Assembly (NCBI GenBank): GCA_947456995.1
Contig: CANGVB010000161.1
Coordinates: forward strand, 1-7,520
Source: Bryobacteraceae bacterium
GTDB taxonomy: Bacteria; Acidobacteriota; Terriglobia; Bryobacterales; Bryobacteraceae
Direction of reading: 5' to 3'
Length of the DNA stretch: 7,520 nt
Every line of letters starts with the position of its first letter. Position 1 is the first letter of the stretch. Made by a program: the position numbers and the translations under genes. Of the stretch, positions 1 through 5,918 are shown piece by piece. The notes below the pieces were generated by a model. That model saw nothing but the letters and a program-made list of their open reading frames with translations. It was not told the origin of the DNA and did no database searches.

Positions 1-1236
1 CGTGATGTGAGCGAGATGGCGAAGCTGGTGGGGCAGAAGATTGAATGCCGCATCACGAAGTTCGATAAAGAAAAAGAAGACGTGGTGGTGGACCGCCGCG
101 TGTTGCTGGAAGAAACCTCTGTGCAGCGCAAGCAGGAAGCGTTTGCTTCGCTGACCGAAGGTACAGTGCTGAAGGGCCGCGTGCGTACGCTGACCGACTT
201 TGGCGCCTTTGTCACGATTGGTGAAGTGGATGGACTGTTGCACGTCAGCGACATCAGCTGGACCCGCGTTAGCAAGCCTTCGGATGTATTGAAGGAAGGC
301 GATGAGGTTCAGGTAAAGATCCTGAAGATCAATGCGACGACACGCAAGATTTCTCTCGGCATGAAGCAATTGCAGCCTGAGCCCTGGGTGGCTGCGGCTG
401 AACAGTTGCAAGTGGGACAGCGTGTTAACGGTAAGGTGATGCGGCTGGCTGAGTTTGGCGCATTTGTTGAGTTGTTGCCTGGGATTGAAGGCTTGATCCG
501 GATGATCGACCTGACCTGGGACAAGCGGATTCGCAAGCCCGAAGATGTAGTGAAGGTGGGCGATGTGGTTGAGGTGCAGATCCTCGACATGAAGCCGACC
601 GAGCGCAAGATTGGTCTTGGACTGAAGCAGTTGGTGGAAGACCCGTGGGCAGCAGCCAAGGCGAAGTATCCGATGGGTACGGTGGTGGAAGCTGCGGTGA
701 CCGATCTGCAGACCTTTGGTGCGTTTATCGCACTGGGGCCTGGGGTTGAGGGCATGGTTCATGTGGCCGATATCACTCGCGAGAAGCGCATTGAGCATCC
801 GAAGGATGTCTTGAAAGTGGGCCAGATTGTGAAGGCTGTGGTGACGGAGTTTGAGGTGGATCGCCGCCGCATTCGTCTGAGCATCAAGCAACTTGAGCCG
901 ACCAGCGCTGATCACTTCATCGCAGAAAACGCTGTGGGTGATCTGGTGACGGGCCGCGTGAGCGATGTCAACAACAACAAGATCAAGGTGCAGCTGGCTG
1001 AGGGCGTAACGGGTGTTTGTACGTTGCCCAAGGCGCAGGGTGGTAGCAGCGAGAGCGCTGGCGGCGGCGGCAAGGTGGATATTTCCTCGCTTGGTGCCAT
1101 GCTGAACGCACGCTGGAAGGAAGGCACCGGCAGCGATACGGACAAAAATCAGGTTCGTGTCGGGCAGATCCGTCAGGTGAAGATTCTGGCGATGGATCCG
1201 GAGTCTAAGCGCATCGAAGTAGCACTGGTCGACTAG
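1..1236 (+). CDS. rpsA: 30S ribosomal protein S1, 3' part (5' end outside window)
   Basis: S1 is the large RNA-binding protein of the small ribosomal subunit that helps bring mRNA to the ribosome. The reading frame is open to the window edge, so the start lies upstream; the GTG at position 7 is internal. The first visible residues (about 1-105) are the end of one S1 domain, with the typical close ending in DRR. Three clear S1/OB-fold domains follow at about 157-372, 412-633 and 673-894. Each has the FGAF core motif, a later GL/GM-H/R pattern and a closing basic strand such as KISLGMKQL. A fourth, degenerate domain lies at 934-1230; it lacks FGAF and is interrupted by a Gly/Ser-rich insert near 1039-1131. 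About 411 residues are visible, against roughly 560 for a full six-domain S1. The frame ends in TAG at 1234-1236. The family is certain; only the 5' extent is unseen. Confidence 0.96.
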   Translation, partial: RDVSEMAKLVGQKIECRITKFDKEKEDVVVDRRVLLEETSVQRKQEAFASLTEGTVLKGRVRTLTDFGAFVTIGEVDGLLHVSDISWTRVSKPSDVLKEGDEVQVKILKINATTRKISLGMKQLQPEPWVAAAEQLQVGQRVNGKVMRLAEFGAFVELLPGIEGLIRMIDLTWDKRIRKPEDVVKVGDVVEVQILDMKPTERKIGLGLKQLVEDPWAAAKAKYPMGTVVEAAVTDLQTFGAFIALGPGVEGMVHVADITREKRIEHPKDVLKVGQIVKAVVTEFEVDRRRIRLSIKQLEPTSADHFIAENAVGDLVTGRVSDVNNNKIKVQLAEGVTGVCTLPKAQGGSSESAGGGGKVDISSLGAMLNARWKEGTGSDTDKNQVRVGQIRQVKILAMDPESKRIEVALVD

Positions 1237-1270
1237 TTCACTCATTTTCTTTCGCTATTTGCGTTACGAA

Positions 1271-1936
1271 ATGCGACCTGAGCCGTCGAACCAATCGGTG
1301 AGCTCTCAAAATACAGGGCAGGCGGCGCTTGCGGCACCGCTCCGACTGCCTCTTACACAAAAGTCTATGGACGAAGCCGCACTGATTCGCGCCGCACAGG
1401 CCGGTGACCACGAAGCCTTCGAGAGTCTGGTGGTTGCATACGACCAACAGGTGTTGCGGCTGGCGTTTAATCTGCTTCGATCCAGCGAAGAAGCCTACGA
1501 TATTTATCAGGAAGCATTCTTGCGTGTACACAAGAATCTTTCAAAGTTCCGTTTTGATTGCAGCTTCCACACCTGGCTTTATCGGATAGTCACCAACCTT
1601 TGCCTCGATGCTTTGCGCAAGAAGAAAGTGCGTAAAGAAGAGCAGGCCGTTATTGAAACCAGCGACGGGCCGAAGGATCGTCTGGAGCTGGCGGCGGAAG
1701 ATCGTGCTGAGCTGGACCCGCAACGAAAACTGTTGAGCCGTGAATTGCGTGAGCGGATTGAGGGTATACTGGCTGGGTTTACGCCGCGCGAGCGTATGGT
1801 GTTTGAGATGCGGCACTATCAGGGAATGCGGCTGCGTGCGATTGGGGATAGTTTGGGGACTACCGAAGAAGCTGCAAAGAATTGCCTGTTTCGGGCTACG
1901 CAGAAGATGCGGGTAGCGCTTGGGGATTTTGTATGA
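1271..1936 (+). CDS. ECF-type RNA polymerase sigma factor (RpoE-like)
   Basis: This is an extracytoplasmic-function sigma factor, which directs RNA polymerase to a stress or envelope regulon when its anti-sigma factor releases it. Numbered from the ATG at 1271 (221 residues), region 2 spans about 34-118, with the usual LIRAAQAGDHEAFE opening, a DIYQEAFLRVHKNL helix and an FHTWLYRIVTNLCLDALR segment. Region 4 spans about 156-218 and includes FTPRERMVFEMRHYQGM followed by a helix-turn-helix. There is no region 3, as expected for the ECF class. The start is uncertain. Candidates are TTG 1259, ATG 1271 and ATG 1367, and none has a convincing Shine-Dalgarno sequence. ATG 1367 falls exactly where the conserved domain begins, so the first 32 residues may not be translated. 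The stop TGA overlaps the ATG of the next gene, the usual sigma/anti-sigma arrangement. It lies only about 34 bp after rpsA. Confidence 0.93.
   Translation: MRPEPSNQSVSSQNTGQAALAAPLRLPLTQKSMDEAALIRAAQAGDHEAFESLVVAYDQQVLRLAFNLLRSSEEAYDIYQEAFLRVHKNLSKFRFDCSFHTWLYRIVTNLCLDALRKKKVRKEEQAVIETSDGPKDRLELAAEDRAELDPQRKLLSRELRERIEGILAGFTPRERMVFEMRHYQGMRLRAIGDSLGTTEEAAKNCLFRATQKMRVALGDFV
1933..1936 (+). promoter_or_regulatory. ATGA start/stop overlap coupling sigma and anti-sigma
   Basis: The anti-sigma ATG (1933-1935) overlaps the sigma TGA stop (1934-1936). A purine stretch GGGGA ends six bases upstream and can serve as a weak ribosome binding site. This overlap decides the start of the downstream gene and suggests translational coupling, which would keep the two proteins in balance. 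Confidence 0.8.
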
Positions 1937-2829
1937 ACTGCGACCAAGTTACCGAGAAGGTAGAACTTTACGTTTTTGGCGAGCTCGACTTTCACGATGA
2001 AGAATTGTTTGAAGCCCATGTTGGCGGGTGCGAGCATTGCAAGGCCTTGGTGGAAGAGCATCGGGCGATTTTGCGGTTGATGAATGAGGTTGAGGCCGAG
2101 GCGCCGCCACTGTTGTTGAACCAGTGCCGGCAGGGGTTGAAGCGGACCTTGGCAGCCGAGCAGGCCAAGCCCGTGGGGTGGCTGGATCGGGTTCGCGATT
2201 TGGTTCCGGCCTGGCCCGTGTTGTTGAAGCCGGTGTTTGGTTGCGCGATGCTTGCGCTTGCGTTTTACGCGGGGCAGCAGGCGGAGGAGCGCAAATCGAT
2301 TTCAGCGGCTGGTTTCCTGCCTACGTCGCGGATCCGGACCATTCAGGGAACTGGCAATGGCATGGTGCAGATTGTGCTGGAGGAGCCGCGCCAGCGGATG
2401 ATCGAAGGGGCGTTGAGCGAGTCTGGGATTGAGCAGGCGTTAATGGCTGCGGCAAGGCAATCGCCCGACCCGGGGATGCGGCTGGAGAGTGTTGACCTGT
2501 TGCGGAACCGCTGCAATCGGGATGATGTTCGCAAGGCGATGTTGCAGACGCTCGAACAGGCCGATAGCCCGACAGTGCGTTTGCGGGCTCTTGAGGCGTT
2601 GCGGCCTCACTCGAATGAGATTGAGGTGCGGCAGGCATTGTCGCGTGTGTTGTTGAAGGACACGAGCCCGAATGTTCGTGTGCAGGCAATCGATTTACTC
2701 GTTGACCGGCCTCCGGCGGAAATCGTTGGGACGCTGCAGGAGATCATTCGTCGTGATGAGAATGATTATGTGCGGGCGCGGTGTCTGCGTGTGTTGAGCC
2801 AGATGCGTGCGTCGCCTGGCGTGTTTTAG
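1933..2829 (+). CDS. Membrane zinc-finger anti-sigma factor with C-terminal HEAT-like repeats
   Basis: This 298-residue protein probably holds the preceding ECF sigma factor inactive at the inner membrane. The N-terminal part carries the ZAS-type zinc-binding pattern H29-x3-C33-x2-C36, with a further Cys at position 3, followed by the helical region expected to bind sigma (to about residue 60). A single hydrophobic segment at about 93-113 is the likely transmembrane helix. The part beyond it should face the periplasm. Residues about 165-290 form at least three helical repeats of roughly 30 residues with a recurring pattern of a conserved Val/Met-Arg, then a Leu-rich helix (MRLESVDLL, VRLRALEAL, VRVQAIDLL, VRARCLRVL). 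These resemble HEAT/PBS-lyase-type repeats. The same frame stays open upstream to 1882, but the zinc finger and the ATGA overlap fix the start at 1933. The sigma partner and the repeat class are inferred from context and pattern, not shown. Confidence 0.87.
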   Translation: MNCDQVTEKVELYVFGELDFHDEELFEAHVGGCEHCKALVEEHRAILRLMNEVEAEAPPLLLNQCRQGLKRTLAAEQAKPVGWLDRVRDLVPAWPVLLKPVFGCAMLALAFYAGQQAEERKSISAAGFLPTSRIRTIQGTGNGMVQIVLEEPRQRMIEGALSESGIEQALMAAARQSPDPGMRLESVDLLRNRCNRDDVRKAMLQTLEQADSPTVRLRALEALRPHSNEIEVRQALSRVLLKDTSPNVRVQAIDLLVDRPPAEIVGTLQEIIRRDENDYVRARCLRVLSQMRASPGVF

Positions 2830-2831
2830 GG

Positions 2832-2851
2832 GGATGCCGTTTCGGCACTCC
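2832..2851 (+). other. Small imperfect hairpin after the anti-sigma gene
   Basis: The inverted repeat TGCCG (2835-2839) / CGGCA (2843-2847) has a three-base TTT loop. It can be extended by GGA/TCC if one C is bulged. It starts three bases after the anti-sigma stop. No T-run follows, so it is a poor candidate for an intrinsic terminator. It might instead be an mRNA-stability or attenuation element between the anti-sigma gene and the PDZ gene. Confidence 0.25.
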
Positions 2852-2895
2852 ATTGTTGGGCATGATTGAGACGATCCAGTGATGAGCCCGTCGAT

Positions 2896-2900
2896 AAAGG
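2896..2900 (+). promoter_or_regulatory. Ribosome binding site of the PDZ protein gene
   Basis: AAAGG at 2896-2900 lies seven bases before the ATG at 2908 and one base before the ATG at 2902. Spacing alone favours 2908. Signal-peptide composition, with a Lys in the n-region, favours 2902. The two starts differ by only two residues. Confidence 0.5.
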
Positions 2901-2901
2901 T

Positions 2902-3834
2902 ATGAAGATGCAAACTATGATTTTTGCCGGCACGTTACTGCTGGCGGGTTTTTCTGGCCAGGCTGATGCTCAGGTTGTTGTTGGCGGTCAAGATGAGGTG
3001 ATTTATCTGGGTCAGGTGAATCCGCCGCCTCCGCCTGCGGCACCGGCTGCTCCGTTGGCACCGATGGGCGAGTTGGTGCGGCTGATGTCCATTAACGGTA
3101 GCTACCTTGGGGTTGGAGTCAGAGATGTAGATGGTGAGCGGAAGAAGGCGCTGAATCTCAAGGAAGAACGTGGCGCTGAAATCACCAGTGTCGAAGATGA
3201 TTCGCCGGCAGCCAAGGCTGGGCTTAAGACGGGCGATGTTGTGATGGATTACGCTGGGACCCGTGTTGAGAGCATGGAGCAGTTTATCCGGATGGTGCGA
3301 GAGACGCCCGCTGGTCGCGAGGTGAAGATCGGTTTGATTCGGTCTGGGTCAGTAACTACGGTTACGGCCAAGCCTGAGAATGCTCGCGCCAAAGCAGGGC
3401 GGACCCTCAGCATCGCGCCGATGGCACCGATCGACATTCGGGGCTGGGTGGGATCGATGGACAGCCCTCGCGCGGTGATGTACTGGAAGAGCAGCAGTCT
3501 GGGTGTTGAAGCCGAGTCGCTCGATAATCAGCTGGCCGAGTTCTTTGGAGTGAAGCAGGGAGTACTGGTTCGCTCTGTCGGTAAAGAAAGCGCTGCCGAG
3601 AAGGCTGGCGTTAAGGCTGGCGATGTAATCGTTAAGGTCGAAGAGACCAAGGTTGGCTCACCGAGAGAAGTTACCAGCGCAGTTCGCAGTGCCCGGTCTT
3701 CGAGCAAGACGGTCAACCTGAGCATTGTTCGAGACAAGAAAGAAGTGGCTTTGAAGGTGGCCTTTGAGGACGAGCAGCCAGCGGCAGCTCCCCTGCCCCG
3801 AAGCCGCTCTGTCCAGAACAAATTCCAGGATTAG
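2902..3834 (+). CDS. Exported protein with two PDZ domains and no protease domain
   Basis: The protein is predicted to be periplasmic, 310 residues from the ATG at 2902. Residues 1-23 form a signal peptide: a short Lys-containing start, a hydrophobic core (MIFAGTLLLAGF) and an ADA cleavage site before Gln24. There is no lipobox Cys. A Pro/Ala-rich linker spans about 39-54. Two PDZ domains follow at about 68-158 and 199-289. Each has a carboxylate-binding loop (YLGVGV; SLGVEA) and the typical SPAAKAGLKTGDVV / SAAEKAGVKAGDVI core. The combination is like the C-terminal half of DegP/HtrA/MucD, but no trypsin-like domain and no His-Asp-Ser triad is present. An in-frame TTG at 2866 would extend the protein, but it would bury the signal peptide and is not preferred. 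The position just downstream of the sigma/anti-sigma pair suggests a role in sensing or handling misfolded envelope proteins; that role is inferred. Confidence 0.9.
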   Translation: MKMQTMIFAGTLLLAGFSGQADAQVVVGGQDEVIYLGQVNPPPPPAAPAAPLAPMGELVRLMSINGSYLGVGVRDVDGERKKALNLKEERGAEITSVEDDSPAAKAGLKTGDVVMDYAGTRVESMEQFIRMVRETPAGREVKIGLIRSGSVTTVTAKPENARAKAGRTLSIAPMAPIDIRGWVGSMDSPRAVMYWKSSSLGVEAESLDNQLAEFFGVKQGVLVRSVGKESAAEKAGVKAGDVIVKVEETKVGSPREVTSAVRSARSSSKTVNLSIVRDKKEVALKVAFEDEQPAAAPLPRSRSVQNKFQD

Positions 3835-3835
3835 T

Positions 3836-3863
3836 GAGCAGCTGGTTAGAAGCTAGCTCTTTT
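3836..3863 (+). terminator. Candidate intrinsic terminator at the convergent junction
   Basis: GAGC (3836-3839) pairs with GCTC (3856-3859), and AGCT (3840-3843) pairs with AGCT (3851-3854). A single A (3855) is bulged and the loop is seven bases (3844-3850). TTTT at 3860-3863 follows directly. It begins two bases after the PDZ gene stop and could end the plus-strand transcript. It overlaps the stop codon of the opposing gene. No T-run is present for the opposite direction. Confidence 0.42.
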
Positions 3864-4260
3864 GTGCGGCCCTTTCGAGCTTCATCAGAAATTCCACTTC
3901 GGGTTTCGGAAGCGAAAGGGCCGCAGAAATTTTTGTGCTGGACTCGCCACGCTTCACCATCTCGATTGCCTTGGCCTTGGTTGCATTGCCCCAGAGCGTT
4001 GAGGCTGATGCGGCGGCTGATGCCCGCAGGGGAAAAGCCACTTCTGCGCGCAGCGGCACTCTTGGGGTGAGAATCGTTTCTTCTTTCCGGACGGTTTGAA
4101 TCCAGTTGCTGCGTTGCTCGTTCAATTGAAAGCGGACTTGTTCGATGTCTCTCTGCCAATTTTGTTCGCTGCGACGCGCTTCCATCTTGATTTGCAGTGT
4201 CAGATAGAGCGAGGCGAGCAGGCCAAGTGCGAGAAAGATCATTGCGATCTGGGTTTCCAT
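3853..4260 (-). CDS. Small membrane-anchored protein with coiled coil and HTH-like tail, flagellar operon (SwrB/DUF2802-like)
   Basis: This 135-residue protein has no firm family assignment. An N-terminal hydrophobic helix at about 4-22 follows a short polar start and is followed by basic residues, which implies a cytoplasmic C-terminal part. Residues about 25-58 are rich in Gln, Arg and Glu and likely form a helix or coiled coil. After a linker rich in Ala and Ser, residues about 94-131 resemble a small helix-turn-helix (KAKAIEMVKRGES, then ISAALSLPKPEVEFLMKL). This layout matches, from memory, the short DUF2802/DUF6115-type proteins found in flagellar operons, including Bacillus SwrB, which is encoded right after sigD and promotes maturation of the flagellar export apparatus. 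Here too it is the last gene of a block that contains flhA, flhF and sigma-28. The start at 4260 is supported by AGGAG at ideal spacing. Its function in flagellar assembly is inferred from position and architecture. Confidence 0.8.
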   Translation of the reverse strand: METQIAMIFLALGLLASLYLTLQIKMEARRSEQNWQRDIEQVRFQLNEQRSNWIQTVRKEETILTPRVPLRAEVAFPLRASAAASASTLWGNATKAKAIEMVKRGESSTKISAALSLPKPEVEFLMKLERAAQKS

Positions 4261-4272
4261 TTGTGTCTCCTA
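4261..4272 (-). promoter_or_regulatory. Shine-Dalgarno overlapping the upstream stop codon
   Basis: On the minus strand the fliN stop TAG (4270-4272) runs directly into AGGAG (4267-4271), so the two share bases. The ATG of the next gene follows after six bases. This is the strongest ribosome binding site in the minus-strand block. It fixes the start of the last gene and suggests that ribosomes ending fliN can reinitiate there. Confidence 0.8.
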
Positions 4273-5091
4273 GTTCACGGTGCGGAGCCGGTCCTGGCGG
4301 CTCACGATCTGTTGGATACGAACGCCGTAGTTGCCTTCGACAACCACAACCTCGCCGCGTGCAATGACGCAATTGTTGACAATCACCTCGACGGGCTCTG
4401 TCACGGCACGATTCAATTCCACGATTGAACCGGAGCTAAGCTTTAGTACTTCTTTGAGTGGCACCAGCGCGCGGCCGAAGCTGACGCTTACCGGCAACTC
4501 GACATCGAGCAGAAGATCAAACTGCGAAGTGTTGGTTGGGCTTTCTGCCGGCGCGCTTGGGCTCTGTGCGGCAGGCGCTGGAGAGGGAGGCGGCTGCAGA
4601 AGTTCAGCCAGTAATTGAGACGAAACCTGAACCGAAATCTTGGCCTCGCTGTCGCCCATCGGGAAGCGATAGCCCCATGAGGGGGCGGCAGGGTCAGAAT
4701 CGGCACCAACGGCAGTGCTGTCTGTCTCCCATTTATTGCCAGCCATGCCTGAGAGATCGGGGCCCCAAGAGGAGGCAGCCTGGGCCATCGTTTCGGTATA
4801 GGTGCTCTCGAGCGTTGGATCGTCAAAGGTATCGACCCCGGCCGCTTCGAGAATCGTTTTGCCGAGCAGCTTCCAGTCATCAGGTGCGGCAAAGATACGC
4901 AGTTCTACCTGTGGAGCTGCCGAGTATTTTGCAGTCCAGCCAAGCAGGTCTCCAGACGGCACTTCCAGATCTTGAATGAGCAGGCAACGCTGGGTGTTGC
5001 CCGTCATTGCTTCCATCGCCTGGGCAAGCCGAGTCGACAAACTCTCTTTGAGCTTGGAAAGTACCTCTTCTTTGGTAAAAGCAGTCTTCAT
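4270..5091 (-). CDS. fliN: Flagellar motor switch protein FliN/FliY-like, with long N-terminal extension
   Basis: FliN forms part of the C-ring at the base of the flagellum, where it takes part in torque switching and in delivery of export substrates. The last roughly 80 residues (about 191-265 of 273) are a clear SPOA domain: LLLDVELPVSVSFGRALVPLKEVLKL, then GSIVELNR, EPVEVIVNN, IARGEVVVVEGNYGVRI. Ordinary FliN is about 80-140 residues long, so this protein carries about 165 extra N-terminal residues plus a Pro/Ala/Ser-rich linker at about 167-190. The extra region has a predicted alpha/beta make-up and could be a CheC/FliY-like domain, but I see no firm phosphatase motif, so that is speculative. 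The ATG at 5091 lies six bases after the sigma-28 stop, with only a weak AAGGG purine stretch inside the upstream gene. Coupled translation is likely. Confidence 0.9.
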   Translation of the reverse strand: MKTAFTKEEVLSKLKESLSTRLAQAMEAMTGNTQRCLLIQDLEVPSGDLLGWTAKYSAAPQVELRIFAAPDDWKLLGKTILEAAGVDTFDDPTLESTYTETMAQAASSWGPDLSGMAGNKWETDSTAVGADSDPAAPSWGYRFPMGDSEAKISVQVSSQLLAELLQPPPSPAPAAQSPSAPAESPTNTSQFDLLLDVELPVSVSFGRALVPLKEVLKLSSGSIVELNRAVTEPVEVIVNNCVIARGEVVVVEGNYGVRIQQIVSRQDRLRTVN

Positions 5092-5097
5092 GGCAGC

Positions 5098-5889
5098 CTA
5101 GGCGCCCTTGACTACAGGCCAGCGCTTTTCAAGGTAGGAACGCAAGCGCAAGACAGCCTGGCTCTTGAGCTGGGAGATGCGCGATTCATGTAAATTTACA
5201 ACTTTCGAGATCTCGCGCAATGTCAGTTCTTTCTGGTAGTAGAGGCTGAGCACGGTTCGCTCGATTTGAGGCATTCGCTGGATTGCCTCGGCCAGGAGAC
5301 GCTCCAGCTCAGAACGCTCGACCAGGTTGGAGGGCCAGTTTTCTTCCTTGTCGGCAATGAAGCGGAGCAAGTCTCTGTTTTCTTCATCGCTTCCGCCGGA
5401 TTCGAGACTACCGAGATTCACACCGCGCACTTCAACTAGCCAGTCGTGATACTCCTGAATCGGGATGCCCAATTCTGAGGCGATTTCTTCTTCGCGTGGG
5501 GCTCGCTTCAGACGCTGCTCAGCCGCACAGATGGCTGCTTCAATCTGTTTTGCTTTTTTTCGTTGTTGCCTTGGGGCCCAATCCAAACCACGCAAGCTGT
5601 CGAGGATGGCACCGCGAATCTTGTACTCGGCGTAGGTTTTGAGCTTCACGTTCAGGGTGGGGTCAAAACGGTCAATCGCATGGATCAAGCCAAGGATTCC
5701 CGTTGAGACGAGGTCTTCCAGGCTCACGCTCTCTGGCAGCCGTTCGTGAATGCGACGGGCGATGAGGCGGACCTGGGGCAGGTGTTCGAGAATCATTCGT
5801 TCTCGATCCTCCGCACCTGCTACGGTTTGTGTTGGGGAATAGTACATTTCTTGGTCAGCTCCGATCGATGGCTCTTGCTCGCGTCTCAT
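5098..5889 (-). CDS. fliA: RNA polymerase sigma-28 factor for flagellar/motility genes (FliA/SigD/WhiG family)
   Basis: This sigma factor directs transcription of late flagellar and chemotaxis genes. It is 263 residues, close to the family norm of about 240-260. Region 2 lies at about 30-102, with RLIARRIHERLP, LEDLVSTGILGLIHAIDRFDP and LKTYAEYKIRGAILDSLRGLDWAPR, the last being highly typical of FliA. Region 3 lies at about 103-160, with PREEEIASELGI. Region 4 lies at about 198-253, with LPxxER-like MPQIERTVLSLYYQKELTLREISKVVNLHESRISQLKSQA. The start is taken at ATG 5889, with GAAGG about ten bases upstream; an internal ATG at 5847 is possible and would remove 14 poorly conserved residues. 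It begins 29 nt after flhF and ends 6 nt before fliN. Active FliA is normally held by the anti-sigma FlgM, which is not in this window. Confidence 0.95.
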   Translation of the reverse strand: MRREQEPSIGADQEMYYSPTQTVAGAEDRERMILEHLPQVRLIARRIHERLPESVSLEDLVSTGILGLIHAIDRFDPTLNVKLKTYAEYKIRGAILDSLRGLDWAPRQQRKKAKQIEAAICAAEQRLKRAPREEEIASELGIPIQEYHDWLVEVRGVNLGSLESGGSDEENRDLLRFIADKEENWPSNLVERSELERLLAEAIQRMPQIERTVLSLYYQKELTLREISKVVNLHESRISQLKSQAVLRLRSYLEKRWPVVKGA

Positions 5890-5918
5890 ATTTGGTGCGC
5901 CTTCATGGTGCTGGTATC

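Noticed and set aside
309..755. Minus-strand open frame of 148 codons inside rpsA
   Set aside because: It lies wholly opposite the conserved S1 domains and its periodic sequence merely reflects the repeated domains on the other strand.
157..894. Tandem repeats of about 260 bp
   Set aside because: The similarity is at protein level (successive S1 domains) and reflects ancient domain duplication, not a recent DNA repeat or mobile element.
1329..1359. Possible promoter TTGCGG ... TTACAC before the ATG at 1367
   Set aside because: The spacing is about 18 bp but both boxes match the consensus weakly. Such matches are common by chance, and phylum-specific promoter consensus is not well enough known to support a call.
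2321..2689. Minus-strand open frame of 122 codons inside the anti-sigma gene
   Set aside because: Composition (Ser, Ala, Pro, His) is typical of a shadow frame opposite a repeat-rich gene. It has no ribosome binding site and no recognisable motif.
3713..4372. A 219-codon minus-strand open frame spanning the junction, part of fliN and the PDZ gene end
   Set aside because: It overlaps three better-supported genes in other frames. Its protein is rich in Arg, Pro and Ser with no domain, as expected for an antisense or shifted frame in GC-rich coding DNA.
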